In this document: positions 1-6,616 of the stretch, one piece after another | Numbering within the stretch: the first letter of the stretch is position 1 | Layout: every line of letters starts with the position of its first letter | From: an uncultured Collinsella sp. | Lineage (GTDB): Bacteria; Actinomycetota; Coriobacteriia; Coriobacteriales; Coriobacteriaceae | NCBI GenBank assembly: GCA_902461085.1 | Contig: CABPWH010000026.1 | Location: 1 to 25,486, forward strand | DNA length: 25,486 nt | Direction of reading: 5' to 3' | Notes under the pieces: generated by a model | The model's database searches: none | Told to the model about the DNA's origin: nothing | The model's input: only the letters and a program-made list of their open reading frames with translations | Translations under genes and position numbers: made by a program

Positions 1-1095
1 TTGGTCTTGGCGCTCCCCCCCGGGGGCGCCGTCTCCCGCCCCGCCGCTGCCGACCAGCTGGCCACGCTCGGTGGCGAGATCGGCGTGCCGGTCTTCCGCG
101 GTGACGGCGCGCACCCGGTCGACATCGCCAAGGGTGCCATCCAGGAGGCCGTCGACCACCTGCGCGACGTGGTCATTGTCGATACCGCCGGTCGTCTTCA
201 GATCGACGAGCAGATGATGCAGGAGGCCGTCGACATCAAGAAGGCCGTCAAGCCCGACCAGGTGCTGATGGTCGTCGATGCCATGACCGGCCAGGATATC
301 GTCAACGTCGTTTCGACCTTCGCCGAGCGCACTGACTTTGACGGCGTGATCATCTCCAAGCTCGACGGCGACGCCCGTGGCGGTGGCGCACTTTCGGTGC
401 GTCAGGTGACCGGCAAACCCATCAAGTTCGTGAGCATGGGCGAGAAGCCTGATTCGCTGGAGCCGTTCTATCCCGATCGCATGGCCAAGCGCATTCTGGG
501 CATGGGCGATGTCGTAGGTATTATCGAGAAGGCTCAGGAGGCAGCCGATGCAGAGCAGCTTGAGGCTGCCGAGCGTATGCTGCGCGAGGGCTTCACCATG
601 AACGATATGCTCGACCAGATGAAAGCCGTCAAAAAGATGGGCGGCATGAAGGGTATCCTGGGCATGCTTCCCGGTGGTCAGCGTGCACTCAACCAGATGG
701 GCGGCAACCTGGATGAGGGCATCTTCGATAAGAACGAGGCCATCATCATGTCGATGACCAAGGAGGAGCGCCTGCGTCCCTCCATCATCAACGGCCAGCG
801 CCGCGCGCGTATCGCCAAGGGCGCCGGCGTAACTCCCACCGAGGTCAACAGCCTTATGAAGCAGTGGGGCGAGATGAACAAGATGATGGGCCGCATGCGC
901 ACGATGGCCAATCAGGCACAGGCCGGCGGCAAGAAGGGCAAAAAGGGTAGGAAGGGCAAGAAGATGCGCATGCCCAATATCCCTGGCCTGGACGCTATGG
1001 GTCTGGGCGGCATGGGCGGCCTGGGTACGGGCGGTCCCAAGTCCGATATGGAGCTGCTGCGCCAGATGGAAGCGCAGATGCGCAATAAGAAATAG
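1..1095 (+). CDS. ffh: Signal recognition particle protein Ffh, 5'-truncated
   Basis: Ffh is the SRP54 GTPase that binds signal sequences and 4.5S RNA and delivers ribosomes to the membrane through FtsY. The window starts inside the NG domain. Visible motifs are RPAAADQL, the G3-like VDTAGRLQIDEQM (residues ~60-72), SKLDGDARGGGALS (~119-132) and GEKPDSLEPFYPDRM (~147-161). The Met-rich M domain follows from about residue 195 (GMKGILGMLPGGQ, and SIINGQRRARIAKGAGV). The C-terminus is a Gly/Lys/Met-rich linker ending MRNKK, which is normal for the family. The first ~12 codons do not look like Ffh: a family member should read roughly DVYRPAA where this has GAVSRPAA. The amino end and start codon lie outside the window. 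A strong terminator begins 25 bases after the stop. Confidence 0.95.
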   Translation: MVLALPPGGAVSRPAAADQLATLGGEIGVPVFRGDGAHPVDIAKGAIQEAVDHLRDVVIVDTAGRLQIDEQMMQEAVDIKKAVKPDQVLMVVDAMTGQDIVNVVSTFAERTDFDGVIISKLDGDARGGGALSVRQVTGKPIKFVSMGEKPDSLEPFYPDRMAKRILGMGDVVGIIEKAQEAADAEQLEAAERMLREGFTMNDMLDQMKAVKKMGGMKGILGMLPGGQRALNQMGGNLDEGIFDKNEAIIMSMTKEERLRPSIINGQRRARIAKGAGVTPTEVNSLMKQWGEMNKMMGRMRTMANQAQAGGKKGKKGRKGKKMRMPNIPGLDAMGLGGMGGLGTGGPKSDMELLRQMEAQMRNKK

Positions 1096-1119
1096 GGCTG
1101 TAATTCCAGCTTGATATGG

Positions 1120-1160
1120 CAAAGGCCACTCGGAAGCTACCGGGTGGCCTTTGTTGTTGG
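1120..1160 (+). terminator. Intrinsic terminator after ffh
   Basis: The arms at 1120-1133 and 1140-1153 form a 14-bp stem with one T-G wobble around the 6-base loop AAGCTA. T-rich sequence (TTTGTTGTTGG) follows. It lies between the end of ffh and the convergent end of the minus-strand DUF134-NifX gene, so it may serve both directions. Confidence 0.8.
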
Positions 1161-1215
1161 CTTTGATTGTTGGGTTGCGTGCAGCGTCGCGCCCCAAGTT
1201 CGCGGTGCCGTGCCG

Positions 1216-1974
1216 TTAGTGGCAGCCGCAGCCCTCGTGGCCCTCGTGCTCGTGATGGCCGTGGCAGCTGCAGGACTCGCCATGTTCGTGGGCGTGGTCA
1301 TGGCCGTGGCAGCCGCACGTGGCCTCGCCGTTCTGTGCGAGCGTGCCGGCGATAAGGGCCTCGACGCAGGCGTCGCAGCTGCCCTGGGCACCTGCGTATA
1401 CCGTGATGCCGGCTTGGGCAAGCGCGTTGATAGCGCCGCCGCCGATGCCGCCGCAGATGAGCGTGTCCACGCCGCCGTTGGCGAGCAGGCCCGCCAGGGC
1501 ACCGTGGCCGGTGCCGCCGGTGCCCACGACCTGTTCGTTGAGCACCTTGCCGTCCTGAATGTCGTAGATCTTGAACTGCTCGCTGCGGCCAAAGTGCATA
1601 AAGATGTTGCCGTTGTCGTACGTGGTTGCCACCCTCATGTTGCCGATCTCCTTTGCTGGCCATGCGGCCGTCGTCGTGGTAATGGGGGAGTACGCGATGT
1701 TGCCGCCTTCGATGACGATCGCCCGTCCATTGACCAGCGCGTTTGCCACCTTGCGATGCGCGCGGCTGCAGATTGCCGCCACCGTGGCGCGGGCAATGCC
1801 CATGTGCTGGGCGACGGCCTCCTGATTGAGGCTTTCCAGGTCGCACAGCCGCAGGACTTCGAGCTCGTCGACCGTCATATCGATGGCGTCTCCGCTGGCA
1901 AGGCCGTCGGGGGTAAAGCCGCGGTATTCGGGGATGATCCCAACACGGCGCAATTTTTCGCGTCTTCCTGCCAT
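1216..1974 (-). CDS. DUF134 HTH - NifX-type cluster-binding fusion with Cys/His-rich tail
   Basis: This is a 252-residue three-part protein. Residues ~1-95 match the DUF134/UPF0251 family (RRVGIIPEY, MTVDELEVLRLCDLE, then a helix-turn-helix with QEAVAQHMGIARATV at ~51-65). Residues ~112-212 match the NifX/NifB C-terminal Fe-Mo cluster-binding fold (FMHFGRSEQF, LICGGIGGGAINAL, and a Cys200-x2-Cys203 pair). Residues 219-252 are a metal-binding-like tail with 6 Cys and 11 His. The start is ATG 1974, with AAGGAG five bases upstream on the minus strand. Two near-identical palindromes lie just upstream. I infer a metal- or redox-responsive regulator that may control itself and perhaps the divergent thyA. 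No nitrogenase genes are near, so nitrogen fixation is not implied. Confidence 0.88.
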   Translation of the reverse strand: MAGRREKLRRVGIIPEYRGFTPDGLASGDAIDMTVDELEVLRLCDLESLNQEAVAQHMGIARATVAAICSRAHRKVANALVNGRAIVIEGGNIAYSPITTTTAAWPAKEIGNMRVATTYDNGNIFMHFGRSEQFKIYDIQDGKVLNEQVVGTGGTGHGALAGLLANGGVDTLICGGIGGGAINALAQAGITVYAGAQGSCDACVEALIAGTLAQNGEATCGCHGHDHAHEHGESCSCHGHHEHEGHEGCGCH

Positions 1975-1988
1975 ACGTGCTCCTTATC

Positions 1989-2000
1989 TGACATATGTCA
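1989..2000. promoter_or_regulatory. Palindromic operator-like site 1
   Basis: TGACATATGTCA is a perfect 12-bp palindrome directly upstream of the RBS of the minus-strand DUF134-NifX gene. It shares 11 of 12 bases with the second site at 2042-2053. The likely ligand is the HTH domain of the adjacent gene; this is inferred from position only. Confidence 0.55.
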
Positions 2001-2038
2001 ACAATAGAATAACGAACGTGCAGATTTACGCAAGGGAT

Positions 2039-2056
2039 TTCTGGCATATGTCAGAA
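2039..2056. promoter_or_regulatory. Palindromic operator-like site 2
   Basis: The core TGGCATATGTCA (2042-2053) extends to an 18-bp imperfect palindrome, TTCTGGCATATGTCAGAA, in which 8 of 9 pairs match. Its centre is 53 bp from that of site 1, about five helical turns, so a dimer on each site could lie on the same DNA face. The two sites flank a possible minus-strand promoter (TTGCGT, 16 bases, TATTCT). Confidence 0.5.
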
Positions 2057-2100
2057 AACGAGGGCTTATGTTTGGGCTGTGGGGCCGCGTGCGCCTGGGC

Positions 2101-2106
2101 TACAAT
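2101..2106 (+). promoter_or_regulatory. Possible -10 element for thyA
   Basis: TACAAT lies 25 bases before the thyA Shine-Dalgarno sequence and matches the sigma-70 -10 consensus at 5 of 6 positions. No convincing -35 box is visible at 16-18 bases upstream. Confidence 0.3.
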
Positions 2107-2140
2107 GAATCTCGCTTGTAGGCGACTGACAGGAGGGTCA

Positions 2141-2989
2141 ATGAGCAAAGCTGATCAACAGTTTGTATCCATGTGCCGCGATATCTTGGACCATGGCACC
2201 ACGACCGAGGGCCAAAAGGTGCGCCCGGTGTGGGAGGACGGAACCCCTGCCTATACCATTAAAATCTTTGGCGTTACGGCGCGCTATGACCTGCGCGAGG
2301 AGTTCCCCGCGCTTACGCTGCGTCGTACGGCGCTCAAGTCCGCTATGGACGAGATCCTGTGGATCTATCAGAAGAAGTCCAATAACGTGCATGACCTCAA
2401 CAGCCATATTTGGGATGAGTGGGCCGACGAGACCGGCTCTATCGGCAAGGCCTACGGCTACCAGATTGGCCAGAAGAGCCATTACGCCGAGGGCGACTTC
2501 GATCAGATGGACCGCGTGCTGTACGACCTCAAGCACACGCCGTACAGCCGTCGCATTATGACGAACACCTATGTGTTTAGCGATCTGTCCGAGATGCACC
2601 TGTATCCGTGCGCCTACAGCGTGACCTATAACGTCACGCAGCGTCCGCAGGATGACAAGCCGACGCTCAACATGATTCTCAACCAGCGTAGCCAGGATAT
2701 TTTGGCCGCGAACAACTGGAATGTGTGCCAGTACGCCATTTTGCTGATGATGGTCGCGCAGTCGGTCGATATGATTCCCGGCGAGCTGCTGCACGTGATC
2801 GCCGATGCTCATATTTACGACCGCCATGTCGATATCGTCCGCGAGCTTATCGAGCGTCCGCAGTTTGCGGCTCCCAAGGTAACGCTTAACCCCGATGTGC
2901 ATGACTTCTATGCGTTTACGACCGATGACCTGATTGTCGAGGGCTATGAGCACGGCCCGCAGGTCAAGAACATCCCTATTGCGGTGTAG
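2141..2989 (+). CDS. thyA: Thymidylate synthase ThyA
   Basis: ThyA methylates dUMP to dTMP using methylene-tetrahydrofolate and releases dihydrofolate, which the next gene's product recycles. The protein has 282 residues, in the usual range. The catalytic Cys157 lies in MHLYPCAYSVTYN. The Arg pair that binds dUMP phosphate from the partner subunit is in YSRRIM (~135-140). NQRSQDILAANNWNVCQYA and the HVIADAHIYDRHVD segment are also typical. The start at ATG 2141 is set by AGGAGG at 2131-2136; the frame is open further upstream but without a ribosome site. It is followed at once by dfrA, which implies cotranscription. Confidence 0.97.
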   Translation: MSKADQQFVSMCRDILDHGTTTEGQKVRPVWEDGTPAYTIKIFGVTARYDLREEFPALTLRRTALKSAMDEILWIYQKKSNNVHDLNSHIWDEWADETGSIGKAYGYQIGQKSHYAEGDFDQMDRVLYDLKHTPYSRRIMTNTYVFSDLSEMHLYPCAYSVTYNVTQRPQDDKPTLNMILNQRSQDILAANNWNVCQYAILLMMVAQSVDMIPGELLHVIADAHIYDRHVDIVRELIERPQFAAPKVTLNPDVHDFYAFTTDDLIVEGYEHGPQVKNIPIAV

Positions 2990-2998
2990 GTGGCGCTC

Positions 2999-3517
2999 AT
3001 GACGTGTAAGCTTTCTGCCATCGTCGCCGTGTGTGACGACTGGGGCATTGGGTGCGAGGGCGACATGGTGGTGTCCAACCGTGCCGACATGCGTCATTTT
3101 GTGGCGTGCACCAAAGATTGCCCGGTCATTATGGGGCGCAAGACGCTGCTGAGTTTTCCCGGCGGGCGTCCGCTCAAGAATCGCCGTAATATCGTGCTCA
3201 CGCGCGACGAGGGGTTTGCACCCGAGGGCGTTGACGTGGTGCATAGCATTGACGAAGCGCTCGCCGCGGTAGCCGATGAACCCGTTGCGTGGGTGATTGG
3301 CGGCGGCGAGGTATATCGACAGTTTTTGCCGTATTGCGTGGAGGCCGAGGTTACGCATAACCATTGCGTGCATGACGTGGATACGTATTTTCCCGATCTG
3401 GATGCCGATCCCGCGTGGGAGACTGCGCAGCGTAGCGGGATCGCGACGATTGCCGCCGGCGAGGGTGACGAGGGTGTCGATTATGAGTTCGTGACGTATC
3501 GTCGCGTTGATGCGTAA
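2999..3517 (+). CDS. dfrA: Dihydrofolate reductase
   Basis: DHFR reduces dihydrofolate to tetrahydrofolate with NADPH and is paired with thyA in the dTMP cycle. Visible motifs are IVAVCDDWGIG near the N-terminus, the NADPH-binding VIMGRKTLLSFPGGRPLKNR, NIVLTRD, and WVIGGGEVYRQFLP. The length is 172 residues from ATG 2999. A GTG at 2990, directly after the thyA stop, is a possible alternative start adding three residues. AGGTGG at 2988-2993 is the likely ribosome site and favours the ATG. A weak hairpin follows the stop. Confidence 0.95.
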   Translation: MTCKLSAIVAVCDDWGIGCEGDMVVSNRADMRHFVACTKDCPVIMGRKTLLSFPGGRPLKNRRNIVLTRDEGFAPEGVDVVHSIDEALAAVADEPVAWVIGGGEVYRQFLPYCVEAEVTHNHCVHDVDTYFPDLDADPAWETAQRSGIATIAAGEGDEGVDYEFVTYRRVDA

Positions 3518-3548
3518 ACCCGATTATTCCTTCGGTATTATCGGGTTG
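3518..3548 (+). terminator. Weak hairpin after dfrA
   Basis: The sequence AACCCGAT...ATCGGGTT immediately after the dfrA stop folds into a 14-position stem with two T-T mismatches and a 3-base loop. No proper T-run follows, so termination here is uncertain. Confidence 0.35.
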
Positions 3549-3625
3549 GAATGAGTGGCGGGGCGGCGCATGGCGTTGCCCCGATATTTGTATAGGTGCT
3601 GTAAGAAGGGTACAGGCTGGCTGCT

Positions 3626-4540
3626 ATGACTGATGCCGTTGAGGTGCTGCGAATCGATTCGCTCGAGGACGAGCGGCTCGATGCCTACGTGCGACTGACC
3701 GAGCGTGAGCTTCGCTGTGTGCTGGAGCCGCAGAAGGGCATTTTTATCGCCGAGAGCGCCAAGGTCATCGAGCGTGCGGTTCGCGCCGGATACGAGCCGG
3801 TGAGCTTTCTTTTAGGCGAGCGCTGGCTCGACCAGATGGTGCCGCTGTTTGAGCGCCTGGTTGTGCACGAAGGTGCGGGTCCGGTTCCCGTGTTCGTGGC
3901 CTCGATGGAGCTTATGGAGCAGCTGACGGGCTTCAACGTGACGCGCGGCGCGCTCGCGGCATTCCGTCGTCCACGCCAGATTCCGGTAGCCGAGTTCTTG
4001 GGCGGCGTCGTCGAGGCGGCAGGGGAGCGCCCGGTGCGCGTGTGCGTGCTCGAGGGCATTGTCGACCACACCAACGTCGGCGCGATTTTCCGCTCGGCGG
4101 CTGCGCTGAACGTCGATGGCATTTTGGTGAGCCCCACGTGCTGTGACCCGCTGTACCGTCGCTCGGCCCGCGTGAGCATGGGCACGGTGTTCCAGGTGCC
4201 CTGGACGCGCATTGGCAGCGAGGCGCGCGTATGGCCGCATGATGGGCTGGCGGCGCTGCACGATGCCGGCTTTTCTTGTGTTGCCATGGCGTTGACGGAT
4301 GATTCGGTATCGTTGGACGATCCCGCGCTGCAGGAGATTGACCGCCTGGCAATCTTTATGGGCACCGAGGGTGCTGGCTTGGGCGCCAAGACCATTGCAG
4401 GCTGCGACCGCGCCGTGCGTATTCCGATGGCGCATGGGGTCGATTCGCTCAACGTGGCCGCGGCAAGTGCTGTCGCCTTTTGGCAGCTGTGCCCGCATGT
4501 GAGCAACGAGTACCACTACCAGCCGGGTTTGTATCACTAA
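3626..4540 (+). CDS. SpoU/TrmH-family RNA 2'-O-methyltransferase
   Basis: This 304-residue protein has an N-terminal substrate-binding region followed by a SPOUT knot domain. The three SpoU motifs are clear: motif 1 HTNVGAIFRSAAALNVDGI (~148-166), motif 2 IFMGTEGAGL (243-252), and motif 3 RIPMAHGVDSLNVAAASAVAFW (265-286). YRRSARVSMGTVFQVPW (177-193) is the usual segment between them. Such enzymes methylate ribose 2'-OH in rRNA or tRNA using AdoMet. The target nucleotide cannot be told from sequence. The start at ATG 3626 lacks a strong Shine-Dalgarno sequence; GAAGGG at 3605-3610 is rather distant. The gene stands alone between dfrA and the MATE gene. Confidence 0.9.
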   Translation: MTDAVEVLRIDSLEDERLDAYVRLTERELRCVLEPQKGIFIAESAKVIERAVRAGYEPVSFLLGERWLDQMVPLFERLVVHEGAGPVPVFVASMELMEQLTGFNVTRGALAAFRRPRQIPVAEFLGGVVEAAGERPVRVCVLEGIVDHTNVGAIFRSAAALNVDGILVSPTCCDPLYRRSARVSMGTVFQVPWTRIGSEARVWPHDGLAALHDAGFSCVAMALTDDSVSLDDPALQEIDRLAIFMGTEGAGLGAKTIAGCDRAVRIPMAHGVDSLNVAAASAVAFWQLCPHVSNEYHYQPGLYH

Positions 4541-4665
4541 ACAGATATTTCGCACCGGGCTGTGGTTCGGGGCGTTTCGGCCGACGCTGGTCGGTGCTAA
4601 GCTGGTGTCGGCTTTGGTCTTAAATTGCCGTTTTGTTGTATGACGTACGCTAGTGGGGAGGGCGT

Positions 4666-6015
4666 GTGGCTAAGAAATCTACGGCTATCGATGTAACGCA
4701 GGGTGTCATTTGGCAGCAGCTGCTGTCGCTGTGCGTTCCCATTTTCTTTAGTTCGTTCTTTCAGCAGGCATACACGCTTATCGGTACCTATATCGTCGGT
4801 CAGTTTGGCGGCAAGCTCGCGCTGGGTGGCATTCAGGCGACGATGGTGCTTACAGAGCTCTGCATCGGCTTTTGTGTCGGCGTCGGTGCCGGCTGCGCGG
4901 TCATTACGGGCCAGTTTTTTGGCCAGCACGATGACGAGCGCCTGAGCCGATCGGTCCATACGGCTATGACGCTCGCGCTGGTGGGCGGTATCGTTTTCTC
5001 GATTCTTGGCATAGTGTTCGTTGAGCCCATGCTGGTGCTTATGAACACGCCGCATGAACTATTGGCCGAGGGCGTGGCCTATGCCCGTTGCTATTTTGCC
5101 GCCATGGTTGCGGCGCTGCTGCTCAATATGGGAACGGCATTGCTGCGCGCCGTGGGCGACACGCGCGGGCCTGCTGTGATCATCGCTTCCGGCTGCCTTG
5201 TTAATGCGGTGCTGGATGTCATCTTCGTTGCCGAGCTTCATATGGAGGCTCTGGGCTGTGGCATCGCGGTGGCGCTGACCATTTGCTCCAACGCCACGAT
5301 GATCGTGATTCGTATGATGCACGCACCGGGTGCGTGGCGGCTTTCACTGTCCAAACTCGGCATTGATCCTGGCATTTGTAAGAGCATGATCTCGTGTGGT
5401 CTGCCGCTTGGCTTTCAGTCTGCTGCGTATTCGATTTCCAACGTTTTGATTCAGGTGTCGGTCAACTCGTTTGGTGCCGATGTCACCACGGCTTGGGGTC
5501 TTTCGGGCCGCCTGGATGGCATTGTCTGGATGGTTACCGAGGCGCTTGGCGTGTCGATCACCACGTTCTCGGCACAGAACTTTGGCGCGCGCAACTACGA
5601 GCGCATGCGCAAGGGCTACCATACGTCGCTCGTGCTGTCGTTTATGCTCATTGGTGGCCTGTCTGCCGTGCTGCTGTTATTCTCGGGTCCGCTGTCTCGT
5701 CTGTTTGTCGACGATGCTTCGATTTCGGCGTACACCACGACGATTCTTCATTTTATCGCGCCGTTCTACGCGATTTTCTCGATTATCGAGAACGCGTCGG
5801 GTTCCATCCGCGGCGCCGGCGTGAGCTTGCAGCCCATGCTGCTCACGATTTTTGGCACCGTCGTGCTCAGGGTGATCTGGGTGTTTGCGATTATGCCGTT
5901 CGATCCGTCGCTTGAGCACCTGCTGCTGGTTTACCCCGTAACCTGGGTAATCACCGCCATGATGTTCACCGTCTACCATCACAGCGGCAACTGGCTAGGC
6001 CGCGCCACCGCCTAG
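4666..6015 (+). CDS. MATE-family efflux transporter
   Basis: This 449-residue protein is strongly hydrophobic, with about 12 predicted membrane segments in two similar halves, as in MATE/DinF/NorM exporters that expel cationic drugs or metabolites using H+ or Na+. Family-typical stretches include SLCVPIFFSSFFQQAYTLI near the N-terminus, LLRAVGDTRGPAVII at the end of the first half, and GLPLGFQSAAYSISNVLIQ opening the second. The start is GTG 4666 with GGGGAGG at 4655-4661; the spacing is short, but no other start fits. The stop codon lies inside the left CTAG of a 31-bp repeat unit. Its substrate is unknown. Confidence 0.92.
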   Translation: MAKKSTAIDVTQGVIWQQLLSLCVPIFFSSFFQQAYTLIGTYIVGQFGGKLALGGIQATMVLTELCIGFCVGVGAGCAVITGQFFGQHDDERLSRSVHTAMTLALVGGIVFSILGIVFVEPMLVLMNTPHELLAEGVAYARCYFAAMVAALLLNMGTALLRAVGDTRGPAVIIASGCLVNAVLDVIFVAELHMEALGCGIAVALTICSNATMIVIRMMHAPGAWRLSLSKLGIDPGICKSMISCGLPLGFQSAAYSISNVLIQVSVNSFGADVTTAWGLSGRLDGIVWMVTEALGVSITTFSAQNFGARNYERMRKGYHTSLVLSFMLIGGLSAVLLLFSGPLSRLFVDDASISAYTTTILHFIAPFYAIFSIIENASGSIRGAGVSLQPMLLTIFGTVVLRVIWVFAIMPFDPSLEHLLLVYPVTWVITAMMFTVYHHSGNWLGRATA

Positions 6016-6042
6016 TTGTTTAAGAACGTCCCCAATGACTAG
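6012..6042. repeat. 31-bp CTAG-bounded dispersed repeat, copy A
   Basis: The unit begins and ends with CTAG and carries the core AAGAACGTCCCCAATGA. Reverse-complemented, it matches the copy at 14783-14813 at 28 of 31 positions. The left CTAG holds the stop codon of the MATE gene and the right CTAG holds the stop of the converging corrinoid adenosyltransferase gene, so the repeat is the entire intergenic space. Confidence 0.8.
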
Positions 6043-6524
6043 TATTCGATGCCTTGGCGGGCTAGGAGGCCTTCGTCGAAGTAGTGCTTGACTGGGCGCA
6101 TTTCGGTTACCAGGTCGGCAAGGTCGGCGAGGGGCAGCAAGCCGCGGCCGGTGAGCACGAGCTCCGTGGTGGTCGGTTTCATCGCGATCAACGCTTCGAC
6201 ATCTTCGCGCGTCACAAAGCCCCGTCGCATGGCTTCCCCCAGCTCATCCAAGATCAGCACGTCGACCTGGCTAATCTGCTCGCGCGCCAGCTCCATGATC
6301 TGTGCGGCACAGGCTTTGGGCGTGTCGCGGTCGGCTTGTACGATGCGTAGCCCCAGGTGCGGCGCCGCATCATGTTCGGCGCAGTGCAGCTTCTTGGCAA
6401 ACTGGAGCATGAGCACGTTAAGTCCATAGCCCGTGGCGCGCAGCGCGAGGCCCAGCGCAGCCGTCGTCTTGCCCTTGCCATCGCCCGTATAGATTTGAAC
6501 CTTGCCGACTTCCAGTGATGCCAT
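6039..6524 (-). CDS. cobO: Corrinoid adenosyltransferase (CobO/BtuR type)
   Basis: This enzyme transfers the adenosyl group of ATP to reduced corrinoid, giving adenosylcobalamin. Its 161 residues include a P-loop GDGKGKTT (14-21) followed by AALGLALRATGYGLNVLMLQF, the Walker B-like VDVLILDELGEAMRRG, and the family C-terminus LVLTGRGLLPLADLADLVTEM, VKHYFDEGLLARQGIEY. The start ATG 6524 has AAAGGA upstream. It stands alone, with no other cobalamin genes in the window, so it may serve corrinoid salvage. The TAG stop is in the terminal CTAG of the 31-bp repeat. Confidence 0.93.
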   Translation of the reverse strand: MASLEVGKVQIYTGDGKGKTTAALGLALRATGYGLNVLMLQFAKKLHCAEHDAAPHLGLRIVQADRDTPKACAAQIMELAREQISQVDVLILDELGEAMRRGFVTREDVEALIAMKPTTTELVLTGRGLLPLADLADLVTEMRPVKHYFDEGLLARQGIEY

Positions 6525-6616
6525 CTCTGTCCTTTCGTGCCCGGCGTCGGTTTATCGCCGTCCGGGTTGGGTATTCTAGAAAACATTATCAACCCCAGTA
6601 GATGGAGTTCAAGCAG

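Noticed and set aside
1111..2007. A ~298-codon plus-strand open frame opposite the DUF134-NifX gene
   Set aside because: It crosses the ffh terminator and has no ribosome site; the minus-strand gene has clear domains and a good start.
2048..2140. Possible N-terminal extension of ThyA with a CxxC-like stretch (LCLGCGAAC)
   Set aside because: The frame is open but AGGAGG at 2131-2136 and the family N-terminus both fix the start at 2141.
2138..3373. A ~411-codon minus-strand open frame opposite thyA and dfrA
   Set aside because: Antisense shadow of two well-recognised enzymes.
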